16,239 nt of DNA from the NCBI GenBank assembly GCA_036447375.1, contig JAZFUU010000258.1, positions 1 through 16,239 on the forward strand, written 5' to 3'. The DNA is from JACZXC01 sp036447375 (GTDB taxonomy: Bacteria > Myxococcota_A > UBA9160 > SMWR01). The translations under genes were made by a program, and so were the position numbers. The notes beneath the pieces were generated by a model. It did not search any database and was not told the origin of the DNA. It was given only the letters and a program-made list of their open reading frames with translations. Position 1 is the stretch's first letter; the number at the start of each line of letters is the position of its first letter. This document shows positions 7,331 through 13,584 of this stretch, in pieces.

Positions 7331-8028
7331 GCGTAGTGGTCGATCCCGTAGATCAGTGCTCCACCGAAAAATCCAGTCATCGCCACCCCTGCCGCTAGCG
7401 GGAACAAGGCGAGGCGAAACGCATGCCGCTCCGACCTCCGATACGCGCGCTCGCAGAGCCAGAGGACCACGAGTGCCAAGGCTGAAGTAGAGCTTCCGAA
7501 CCACCGATGTGTTGTCATCAGCCACTCTGCATCAGCGATGCGGAAGCCGGCGAAGAACCAGCCAAGGACCGCAGCCGTCACCGCCCCGAGTGAGCCGACC
7601 CAGACCGCAAACCGCGTCGAGTGGAAGAACAGCTCGTGTCCGGTGCGCATGAGCACCAGCTCCGAAAGCGCAGCCGCGATGAGCATCGCGATGGGGAAGT
7701 GCACCACCAGCGGGTGAAACTTTCCGAGCCATGCCAGCGGCCGTGGAACCCCTTCGGGTGGGTAGGGATGAGCGGGAGCCGCTTCGGAGGCCTCCGCCTC
7801 GGGATGCTGGTGCGCAGCTGTCGGGTGCACAGGCTCGGCTTGCGGAACGCTGTGTGCGGTCGACGCGGTCGGAGTCGGCTTCGGACTTTCGTGTTTACTG
7901 CCCCCATGCGCGTGAGCGCCGGGAACCGTTCGCAGGGCCAGGAGCGAGAGCCCGAGCAGAAGGGCGGCCGCGAGAGCGAGTTTCAGGATGCGCGCTGTGG
8001 AGATCGCGAGCCACGCTCGGTGTTTCAT
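7324..8028 (-). CDS. DUF2231 membrane protein with His-rich linker
   Basis: The product has 234 residues. An N-terminal hydrophobic segment (about 14-32) is a signal anchor or signal peptide ending near AHA. It is followed by a low-complexity, Pro/Ala-rich linker (39-90) with about nine histidines. The C-terminal DUF2231 domain (about 97-234) has four hydrophobic segments. It carries the family motifs KFHPLVVHFPIAMLI (103-117), GWFFAGF (156-162), THRWFG (173-178) and a terminal GGALIYGIDHY. Conserved histidines H105, H110, H174 and H231 sit near membrane boundaries and could bind heme or metal, although the family has no firmly established biochemical role. It is the first gene of the leftward unit, divergent from a MerR-type regulator. 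The exported histidine-rich stretch fits metal binding in the periplasm, which is inference. Confidence 0.85.
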   Translation of the reverse strand: MKHRAWLAISTARILKLALAAALLLGLSLLALRTVPGAHAHGGSKHESPKPTPTASTAHSVPQAEPVHPTAAHQHPEAEASEAAPAHPYPPEGVPRPLAWLGKFHPLVVHFPIAMLIAAALSELVLMRTGHELFFHSTRFAVWVGSLGAVTAAVLGWFFAGFRIADAEWLMTTHRWFGSSTSALALVVLWLCERAYRRSERHAFRLALFPLAAGVAMTGFFGGALIYGIDHYAW

Positions 8029-8102
8029 TCCAAGTACCCAGTAGCGAGAACGCTGCCCCGCATCAAGCTGTCGGCCAGAGAGGCCCCGTGAACCTTTCCG
8101 GG

Positions 8103-8132
8103 AGCATACTCTTGACTCTAGTCTATAGTCCA
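8103..8132 (-). promoter_or_regulatory. Possible leftward promoter for the DUF2231 unit
   Basis: On the minus strand TGGACT (complement of 8127-8132) and TATGCT (complement of 8103-8108) stand 18 bases apart, each matching four of six consensus bases. The -35 element would lie inside the MerR dyad, so one bound regulator could control both directions. The match is weak and the DUF2231 start lies 75 bases further on. Confidence 0.25.
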
Positions 8133-8143
8133 GGGTCTAGACT
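8112..8143 (+). promoter_or_regulatory. MerR-type promoter with operator dyad
   Basis: TTGACT at 8112-8117 and TAGACT at 8138-8143 are separated by 20 bases. This is the long spacer typical of promoters that MerR-family activators realign by untwisting the DNA. Between them lies an imperfect 22-base dyad (8115-8136) centred on the palindrome CTATAG, with left arm ACTCTAG and right arm CCAGGGT. It resembles the operators of lead, cadmium and zinc regulators of this family. It lies just before the merR-like gene, whose ATG is about 20 bases downstream of the -10 element, so autoregulation together with the thioredoxin-like gene is likely. Confidence 0.7.
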
Positions 8144-8163
8144 CCCAATCGAGGTTCGACGGA

Positions 8164-8559
8164 ATGAAGATCGGCACGGTGGCAAAGGCGGCGGGTATCG
8201 GCATCGATGCGGTTCGGTTCTATGAGCGCCGAGGGCTGATCCCCGCACCGGCGAGACAACCCTCTGGGTATCGAATGTATTCGGCGGACGTGGTCCTGAG
8301 TCTTCGCTTTATCAGGCGGGCAAAGGATCTCGGCTTCTCGCTGAAAGAGATCTCAGAACTTCTTTCCCTCGAGACCGCCGCAGAGGCGACTGCTGCCGAC
8401 GTAAGAAAGCTGGCAGGGGCGAAGCTCGCGGATATGGAGCAACGCATTCGAGCGCTGCAACGGATGCGAAGGGCGCTCAAGAAAGCGGTGGACGGCTGCT
8501 CCGGCCAGGGACCGACGAGCGGCTGCTCGATTCTTCGCTCCCTCGCCGATTCGAAGTGA
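8164..8559 (+). CDS. MerR-family heavy-metal-type transcriptional regulator
   Basis: The 131-residue protein starts with the MerR winged helix-turn-helix: IGTVAKAAGI (3-12), then VRFYERRGLIPAP (17-29) and SGYRMYS. FIRRAKDLGFSLKEISELL follows, then a dimerisation coiled coil (about 75-108). The C-terminal loop has two cysteines, C112 and C121, separated by eight residues (CSGQGPTSGCSIL). This is the spacing of the last two metal cysteines of mercury MerR and close to ZntR. The third ligand cysteine at the start of the coiled coil (Cys82 in MerR) appears to be alanine here, so the inducer cannot be named. It is read from a MerR-type promoter and followed after 25 bases by a cysteine-rich thioredoxin-fold gene. 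Divergent DUF2231 and methyltransferase genes are the other likely targets. The family is certain; the inducing metal is not. Confidence 0.93.
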   Translation: MKIGTVAKAAGIGIDAVRFYERRGLIPAPARQPSGYRMYSADVVLSLRFIRRAKDLGFSLKEISELLSLETAAEATAADVRKLAGAKLADMEQRIRALQRMRRALKKAVDGCSGQGPTSGCSILRSLADSK

Positions 8560-8584
8560 GGCTGGAGGCATAACGAGGAAAGTC

Positions 8585-8851
8585 ATGGCGAAGAAAAGAA
8601 TCGTGGAGATCTACAGCGCCGGATGCAGCGTCTGCGAAGAAGCGGTGGCGCTCGTTCAGCGCTTGGCCTGCCCTTCGTGCGACGTTCGGGTGCTGGATAT
8701 GACGGATGCTTCGGTTGCAGGCCGTGCGCGTGACCTCGGAATCAAGGCTGTCCCGGCGATCGTCGTAGATGGAGAGCTCGCCAGCTGCTGTGAAGGGGCT
8801 GGCCCGACCGAGGAGGCACTGCGTCGGGCCGGGGTAGGGAGTCCCCTCTAG
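8585..8851 (+). CDS. Six-cysteine thioredoxin-fold protein
   Basis: The 88-residue protein is a minimal thioredoxin or glutaredoxin fold. The first strand leads to an active-site-like CSVC (C14, C17). It is followed by a second CPSC pair (C29, C32), an LDMTD segment, the cis-proline motif AVPAIVVDG (55-63, P57), and adjacent cysteines C68 and C69. There is no signal peptide, so it is probably cytosolic. Six cysteines in 88 residues exceeds what simple disulfide exchange needs and suggests binding of a soft metal or relay of thiols. ATG 8585 has AGGA at 8576-8579. It lies 25 bases after the merR-like gene and is almost certainly co-transcribed with it. Reduction of an oxidised partner and metal chelation are both plausible; neither is shown by sequence alone. 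Confidence 0.88.
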   Translation: MAKKRIVEIYSAGCSVCEEAVALVQRLACPSCDVRVLDMTDASVAGRARDLGIKAVPAIVVDGELASCCEGAGPTEEALRRAGVGSPL

Positions 8852-8916
8852 TACCTCAGCTCTTGCGGAACGATCTCCGTCGACCAGGCGTCGATGCCCC
8901 GGTCCGACTCATGCGT

Positions 8917-9225
8917 TCAGCCAAGACCCTCTGCGAGCGCCCGGAGGCGTCGATAGGGGTAGATGCCTGTCGAATGGCCGTCGCTCCAATTGATCTGGAT
9001 CGCGTAGCGCCCCACCGGTTGGATGTTCAGCGGGTGCACATCTTCGGGCACACTCGACGGATCGAGCGTCCCCTCTCCGGACCACTCGTCCACGCATTGA
9101 GCGCAGCCACAGGCCAGGCGCAGTTCGCGCACGTCGTAGGAGTTCTCGGCGCCATCGGACCAGGTGATACTGAGCTGCCGGGGGCCCTGCTGACGGATGT
9201 CGGTCGGTGTGACGTCGTCGGACAT
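8917..9225 (-). CDS. DUF971 (GBBH-like N-terminal domain) protein
   Basis: The 102-residue protein contains one DUF971 domain, the fold also found at the N terminus of gamma-butyrobetaine hydroxylase. Typical motifs are LSITWSDG (18-25), the zinc-binding-type LRLACGCAQCVDEW with C39, C41 and C44, LNIQPVGRYAIQINWSDGHSTGIYPY (about 66-91), and a final LRAL. Stand-alone DUF971 proteins are often encoded beside, or fused to, Mrp/ApbC Fe-S carrier ATPases, which suggests a role in Fe-S handling, but their function is not settled. The gene follows the PPOX gene by 37 bases on the same strand and may share its transcript. It converges on the thioredoxin-fold gene. Confidence 0.9.
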   Translation of the reverse strand: MSDDVTPTDIRQQGPRQLSITWSDGAENSYDVRELRLACGCAQCVDEWSGEGTLDPSSVPEDVHPLNIQPVGRYAIQINWSDGHSTGIYPYRRLRALAEGLG

Positions 9226-9262
9226 GCGCTGGCCCAGTGTAGTCGAGCCGCGGGCCGCCGGC

Positions 9263-9733
9263 TCAGCGGGGCAGCGATCGCGGGACCGCGTCCCCGGACG
9301 CGCACCAGCTGCGCATCGCGGTGGCTCGTATCGCGATCAGCTGTGGAGACCCGGCAACGACAGAGATGTGTTCGTACTGGGGATACTTTCCGCGCAGCAG
9401 ATCGAACGCCCTGGCCACCTCCGGAGAGGTTTCTGGCAGTGCGGGCTCGATCACGCGGGCCTCGCCGTCGACGCGCAGCCACCAGAGTCGCCGCCAATCG
9501 GGATCGTACTGGTCGATGATCAGGCTCACGAGCGGACGGCTTCTCAGGTTGCGCACACGAGTCAGCTCGCGCCCCGACTTCGGCTTGGCGTCTACGGGCG
9601 AAAAGATCTGTTCGCCATCGCGCGCAAAGACGATCGGGATGAGGTGGGGTCGCCCGTCGGCGCCCGAGGTCGCCAGCCGCGCCACCGGCCAGCGATCGAG
9701 GAGAAATTCGATGCATTCACGATCGAGCTTCAA
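9263..9733 (-). CDS. PPOX-class oxidoreductase, TIGR03668/Rv0121-like, probably F420-dependent
   Basis: The 156-residue protein has the split beta-barrel fold of the pyridoxamine 5'-phosphate oxidase superfamily. Motifs are VARLATSGADGRPHLIPIVF (17-36), the SPVDAKPKSGREL segment (45-57), VSLIIDQYDPDWRRLWWLRV (69-88), and a late KYPQYEH. This pattern matches the subfamily of mycobacterial Rv0121, which is thought to use coenzyme F420 rather than FMN. The start is TTG (9731-9733). No in-frame ATG or GTG lies between it and an upstream in-frame stop, and GGGGA precedes it at good spacing. The substrate is unknown. DUF971 follows on the same strand. If the F420 assignment holds, the organism should encode F420 synthesis genes elsewhere. 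Confidence 0.85.
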   Translation of the reverse strand: MKLDRECIEFLLDRWPVARLATSGADGRPHLIPIVFARDGEQIFSPVDAKPKSGRELTRVRNLRSRPLVSLIIDQYDPDWRRLWWLRVDGEARVIEPALPETSPEVARAFDLLRGKYPQYEHISVVAGSPQLIAIRATAMRSWCASGDAVPRSLPR

Positions 9734-9817
9734 TTCGCATCCCCGACGGTTTCACCGCGTCGGATAGCATACCCCTAGGCGCGGGGGTCGCGGGCCGATA
9801 GCCGCTAGCCTGTCATC

Positions 9818-10462
9818 ATGCCCGATTCCGTCGAATTCCCGCCTGGATTCTTCGATCGGGAAGACGAGACCGACGATGCGCGCTTCTACTCGAACCCGCG
9901 ATTCGTCGTACACATCGACGCCGAGACGATCCTGGCGCTAACACAAGCGTACCGCGAGCTCCTTCCCCCGAGCGGGGCGGTGCTTGATCTCATGTCATCT
10001 TGGGTGTCTCACCTATCCGAAGAAGTGAAGTTCGCCCGTGTCACTGGACTCGGAATGAACGAGGCAGAGCTCGCCAAGAATCCGCAGCTCACGGATTTCG
10101 TAACCCACGATCTCAACCGTGAACCCGAGCTACCGTTCGACGACTCGAGCTTCGATGCTGTCGTGAACGCGGTCTCCGTCCAGTATTTGACGCGGCCGGT
10201 CGACGTCTTTCGCTCCTGCGCCCGGGTACTGCGGCCCGGAGGGATCCACTTGGTGGCACTTTCCCACCGTTGCTTCCCAACCAAGGCGATCCGAGCTTGG
10301 CACATCCTGCCACTACAGGAGCGGTTGGACGTAGTGCGAAGCTACTTTACGATCGCGGGCGGATACGACGAGCCGGAACTCCTGGATCGCTCGCCACCGG
10401 CGGCAGATCCACTCTGGATGGTCTTGGCGCGCCGGGGAGACGCAGCGCAGCGTCCGATCTAG
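9818..10462 (+). CDS. SAM-dependent methyltransferase-like protein with unusual motif I
   Basis: The 214-residue protein has the order of a class I methyltransferase. The motif I position is VLDLMSSWVSHL (55-66), followed by VTGLGMNEAEL, LPFDDSSFDAVVNAVSVQYL (about 103-122) and VLRPGGIHLVALSHRCF (about 137-153). The usual GxGxG of motif I is absent. The SSWVSHL form recurs in a distinct group of proteins annotated as type 11 methyltransferases. Whether it binds SAM normally is therefore uncertain. The start is ATG 9818, with no strong ribosome site. It is divergent from the PPOX gene across 84 bases. The substrate cannot be inferred from the neighbourhood. Confidence 0.85.
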   Translation: MPDSVEFPPGFFDREDETDDARFYSNPRFVVHIDAETILALTQAYRELLPPSGAVLDLMSSWVSHLSEEVKFARVTGLGMNEAELAKNPQLTDFVTHDLNREPELPFDDSSFDAVVNAVSVQYLTRPVDVFRSCARVLRPGGIHLVALSHRCFPTKAIRAWHILPLQERLDVVRSYFTIAGGYDEPELLDRSPPAADPLWMVLARRGDAAQRPI

Positions 10463-10527
10463 AGTCGATGCGACTGCGCGACTGGACAACCGCAGGGACC
10501 CAACCACCGTCGCAGGAGACAAACGCG

Positions 10528-10977
10528 ATGACACAACCGACGTGGCCCGGATTCGTACTGCTCACCCTTTTCGGACTGCTCGTCGCCCTAGCGTCCGCGG
10601 CCGAGCCGAAGCCATGGGACCAGGCGGCCGTCACCGAGCTCGCCAAGCAATTGGCCGAATCCGCAGGCGACCTGCGCGACTCGGTGCGGAGAGGTCCGAC
10701 CTCGCCCAGCGCCAGCCAGCAGCGTGTTCGCTTTCAGGCACTCGACGACCTGCGCGTCGCTGCGAACTCGGTCAACAGCCTCGCTCGGCAGCTCGAAGCT
10801 GGCGCGGGGCGCGAGGAAACCTATCCGACGTTCCGTCGGATCCGGATGCTGCGAAACGACCTCGCCGTGCAGGCACGCCGCGCGAACATCACCGAGCCCA
10901 CACTCTCCAAACTCGAGACTGCTCGCGAACTTCTCGAAAAGCTGAATCCCTACTACGAAGCCGAAGAAACGGGCTGA
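10528..10977 (+). CDS. Exported helical protein of unknown function
   Basis: The 149-residue product starts with a signal peptide: hydrophobic core FVLLTLFGLLVALASA (about 9-24) with a likely cut after ASA. The mature part is hydrophilic and almost entirely helix-forming, with many Ala, Leu, Glu and Arg, and has no cysteine. I do not recognise the family. A periplasmic helical bundle is a reasonable guess from composition. ATG 10528 is preceded by GCAGGAG (10512-10518) at good spacing. The frame is open further upstream but runs into the methyltransferase gene, and that part has no coding character of its own. It lies 65 bases after the methyltransferase gene and 82 bases before the MFS gene. 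Confidence 0.75.
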   Translation: MTQPTWPGFVLLTLFGLLVALASAAEPKPWDQAAVTELAKQLAESAGDLRDSVRRGPTSPSASQQRVRFQALDDLRVAANSVNSLARQLEAGAGREETYPTFRRIRMLRNDLAVQARRANITEPTLSKLETARELLEKLNPYYEAEETG

Positions 10978-11059
10978 CCTCTTCCATGGGAAGGTTGTGA
11001 CGGCATCGCGGCCAGCGTCGCTCTGAAGCGCTTCGAACCGAGATCGGTACATTCTCCGC

Positions 11060-12199
11060 TTGCTTCCGCTGGGCACCGCCGCATTCCTGGCCTTCGGGGT
11101 CCTCCTGGTTCTACTGGGGGCGAACCAGGCCGACCTGGCTCGGGACCTGGACCTCGACCTGACCCGCTCCGGCCTGCTGGGTTCCGCGCTCGCCCTGGGC
11201 GTCGGGGTCGGCCTGGTCGGCGCCGGCCCCATCTTCGATCGCTATCCGCGCCGACCGCTATTCGTCGGGTCGACGCTGCTGGTGGGCCTGTCCCTGGTCT
11301 CTGTCGACGCCTCGATGGACTTCGGTCGCACCGTCGCTCACGTGATGCTGGCCGGCCTGGGCGCCGGCGCGTACGACACGCTCATCAACGCCGCCATGGT
11401 CGAGCGCTTTGGCGATCGCGCGGCAAAGCCCATGTCCGCCGTACACTCCGCCGCCACCCTCGGTGCAATGCTGGGCCCCTTCGCGATCGGATGGATCGCA
11501 GCCGAAGCGCACTGGACGGCGAGCTTCCAGTGGACGGGCGCGGCCCATCTCGCCCTCGCTGCCGCGGCGTTGTTCACGAAGTTTCCCGCGCCCGAGCGGT
11601 CCCTCCCCCGCGACCCCGCCCTTCCCGGCGAGGCAACGGCCGGCGGGCCGGTCCTCTCGACGGCGCTCCTTCCCCTCGCATGGATCGCCTTCGCCTACGT
11701 GGGCGTGGAGGCCGCCATGACGATCTTTGCCATTCCCTACGCGAGCGGCGGCCTGCTGCTGGGCGCCGACCGCGGACGCATCGCCATCAGTGCCTTCTGG
11801 TGCGGCCTGTTCGTCGGTCGCCTCGGGTTGCTGGCGGTTCGTGGATCCCCGGGTGCCCAGGTGCTGATCGCGGCGGGTGTCACCGGGGCTGCCACCCTCG
11901 CAATCGGCGTCGGTTGGATCGACAACGCGATCGAGGTCTTGTTCGGAATCGTCGGGGTGGCCCTCGGCGCCGTCTACCCGCTGATGATGACACTGACCGG
12001 ACAGCGTTTTCCCCACGCGCGGGGCATGGCCGCCGGGCTCGTGGGCGCCGCGGGCGCCCTCGGCGGCCTCTGCATTCCCTGGCTGACGGGAGCCATCGGC
12101 GACGGGATCGGCATTGTCCCCGCCGTCGCGACCCTGGCCTGTTGGTCCCTGAGTCTCGGCTTCGCCGCGATGTTCGCGCGCGGGCCAGGTCGGGCCTAG
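11060..12199 (+). CDS. MFS transporter
   Basis: The 379-residue protein is almost entirely hydrophobic, with about twelve membrane segments. The MFS loop motif between segments 2 and 3 is GPIFDRYPRRPLFVG (56-70). Segment 4 contains LAGLGAGAYDTLINAAM and segment 5 HSAATLGAMLGPFAIGW. The two halves are joined by a cytoplasmic loop near residues 178-196 (PERSLPRDPALPGEA). The segment 4-5 pattern resembles FucP/NarK-like sugar or metabolite carriers, but no substrate can be assigned. The start is probably TTG 11060. An in-frame stop at 11024-11026 limits any extension, and no ATG lies between. It is followed after 6 bases by an alpha/beta hydrolase gene, so the two are likely co-transcribed. Confidence 0.88.
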   Translation: MLPLGTAAFLAFGVLLVLLGANQADLARDLDLDLTRSGLLGSALALGVGVGLVGAGPIFDRYPRRPLFVGSTLLVGLSLVSVDASMDFGRTVAHVMLAGLGAGAYDTLINAAMVERFGDRAAKPMSAVHSAATLGAMLGPFAIGWIAAEAHWTASFQWTGAAHLALAAAALFTKFPAPERSLPRDPALPGEATAGGPVLSTALLPLAWIAFAYVGVEAAMTIFAIPYASGGLLLGADRGRIAISAFWCGLFVGRLGLLAVRGSPGAQVLIAAGVTGAATLAIGVGWIDNAIEVLFGIVGVALGAVYPLMMTLTGQRFPHARGMAAGLVGAAGALGGLCIPWLTGAIGDGIGIVPAVATLACWSLSLGFAAMFARGPGRA

Positions 12200-12205
12200 G
12201 TTCTG

Positions 12206-13015
12206 GTGGTGCGCGGCATCGCCGCAGCGAGCTTCATCACTCTGACCCTGGCGGTCTTCATGTGGAGTCGGCTGGTCGACCGGATGATCTTCTACCCGTC
12301 TCCGGGAGTCGATCTCACTCCCGAGGCGCTGGGAATCGAAGCGGAGTCTCTCTTCCTCGAGACCGAGGACGGCGTCCGCATCCACGCCTTCTACCTGCCA
12401 ACTCCGGGAACGAGCCGGGCCCTGCTCTTCCTCCACGGGAACGCGGGCAACGCCTCACATCGACTCCCCAATGCGGCGAGCCTGGCCCGACTCGGCGCGG
12501 GAGTTCTGCTTCTCGAGTACCGCGGCTATGGGCTCAGCGACGGAACTCCCGACGAAGCGGGTGTCTACGCCGACGCCCGCGCCGGCCTCGCCTTCCTGGT
12601 AAACGAGCGAGGATTCGCCGAGGATCGCATCGTCGTTTTTGGACGATCGCTGGGCGGCGCCGTCGCCGTCGACCTGGCACGCGATCGGGAGCTCGCCGGT
12701 GTGATTCTCGAGAGCACCTTCACCTCGGTCGGCGACGTGGTTCGGCGCACGATCTTCGCGCCCTTCGCCGGGCTGCTGCGCGGCCGCTTCGCGTCGGCTG
12801 ACAAGATCGACCGGATTCGGGCACCCATTCTCTTTTTTCACGGCGATCGCGACGAGGTGATCGACTATTCTCTCGGCCGTCGTTTGTTCGAGGCCGCTCC
12901 GGAACCCCGGTCCTTCGAGACGATACCGGGCGCCGGGCACAACGATACGGTCGCCGTGGGGGGCCGCCCCTACTTCGCGCGAATCGGCCGTTTCCTCGAC
13001 GAAGTCGCTCCGTAG
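12206..13015 (+). CDS. Membrane-anchored alpha/beta hydrolase (ABHD13/BEM46-like)
   Basis: The 269-residue protein starts with a hydrophobic anchor (about 4-20), followed by the family's DRMIFYPSPG. The hydrolase fold has the oxyanion motif LHGNAGN (76-82) and EYRGYGLSDG (104-113). The nucleophile is S148 in FGRSLGG, the acid D216 in FHGDRDEVI and the base H245 in GAGHND. All three catalytic residues are present, so it should be an active serine hydrolase, perhaps an esterase or thioesterase. The substrate is unknown. It is close to bacterial relatives of eukaryotic ABHD13/BEM46, which are also membrane-anchored. The start is GTG 12206, six bases after the MFS stop. Confidence 0.92.
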   Translation: MVRGIAAASFITLTLAVFMWSRLVDRMIFYPSPGVDLTPEALGIEAESLFLETEDGVRIHAFYLPTPGTSRALLFLHGNAGNASHRLPNAASLARLGAGVLLLEYRGYGLSDGTPDEAGVYADARAGLAFLVNERGFAEDRIVVFGRSLGGAVAVDLARDRELAGVILESTFTSVGDVVRRTIFAPFAGLLRGRFASADKIDRIRAPILFFHGDRDEVIDYSLGRRLFEAAPEPRSFETIPGAGHNDTVAVGGRPYFARIGRFLDEVAP

Positions 13016-13043
13016 TCGACAGCGAGAGCGAAAGGAGTCCGAT

Positions 13044-13538
13044 ATGTCGACCGACGCGCTGTACAAGATCTGCCCCGAGTGCCAGATGGAATTCACGCCG
13101 GTCACCGAGCGCTGCACCGACTGCGACGTCGACCTGGTACACGCCGTTGCCCTGCCCAGCGAAGAGGAGGAGATCGAAGACTTTCCCCCGGCGTCGGAGC
13201 TCGAGTGCGTGCGCGTAGCGCCCATCGCGTGGATCCGCGCCCTGTCCGAGGCACTCCAGGACGAAGGCGTCGCCCACCGGGTCGAGCCGACCGCGGAAAC
13301 AGACGCTCCCGACGGACAGCGCCCCGAAGTTTTCGGCGGCGCTCAGCTCTTCGGTCTGTACTTGCGGAGCGAGGACGCTGCACCCGCTCGAGAGCTCGAT
13401 GGCTCCATCGCCGCGCAGCTTCTGCCCGACGAAGCGCCACTCCTCGAGGAAGGAGAAGAGGAAGAGTGCCCGGCCTGCGGCGGCCGGCTCGCAGCGAATG
13501 CGATGGAATGCTCGGATTGCGGACTGAGACTCGGATAG
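13044..13538 (+). CDS. Protein with zinc ribbons at both ends and DUF2007-like centre
   Basis: The 164-residue product has an N-terminal zinc ribbon with C10, C13, C24 and C27 (CPEC, CTDC) and a C-terminal one with C142, C145, C156 and C159 (CPAC, CSDC). Between them is a segment resembling a DUF2007 signal-transducing domain (ECVRVAPIAWIRALSEALQ, about 55-73), with acidic linkers on both sides. No signal peptide is seen, so it is probably cytosolic. Two complete CxxC pairs at each end imply two bound zinc ions. The function is unknown. A role as a scaffold or adaptor is possible. ATG 13044 has AGGAG at 13033-13037. It follows the hydrolase gene by 28 bases and converges on the alkyltransferase gene. 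Confidence 0.85.
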   Translation: MSTDALYKICPECQMEFTPVTERCTDCDVDLVHAVALPSEEEEIEDFPPASELECVRVAPIAWIRALSEALQDEGVAHRVEPTAETDAPDGQRPEVFGGAQLFGLYLRSEDAAPARELDGSIAAQLLPDEAPLLEEGEEEECPACGGRLAANAMECSDCGLRLG

Positions 13539-13584
13539 AGCTCGGATCCGACGCAGCCGGGGCGACATCCTCGCCGCACCCAGA

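Noticed and set aside
9765..9790. ACCCC/GGGGT inverted repeat between the PPOX and methyltransferase genes as an operator
   Set aside because: The arms are only five bases and G/C-rich, which is expected by chance at this base composition.
10270..10527. Upstream extension of the exported helical protein
   Set aside because: The added residues overlap the end of the methyltransferase gene in another frame and would bury the signal peptide. ATG 10528 has a good ribosome site.
10977..10996. Hairpin after the exported helical protein as a terminator
   Set aside because: The stem around TTCC-ATG-GGAA is short and bulged and has no T-run.
11258..12801. Long frames opposite or out of phase with the MFS and hydrolase genes (392 and 436 codons)
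   Set aside because: Their products are low-complexity Arg/Gly/Asp or Arg/Pro-rich, and the overlapping genes have clear membrane helices and a catalytic triad.
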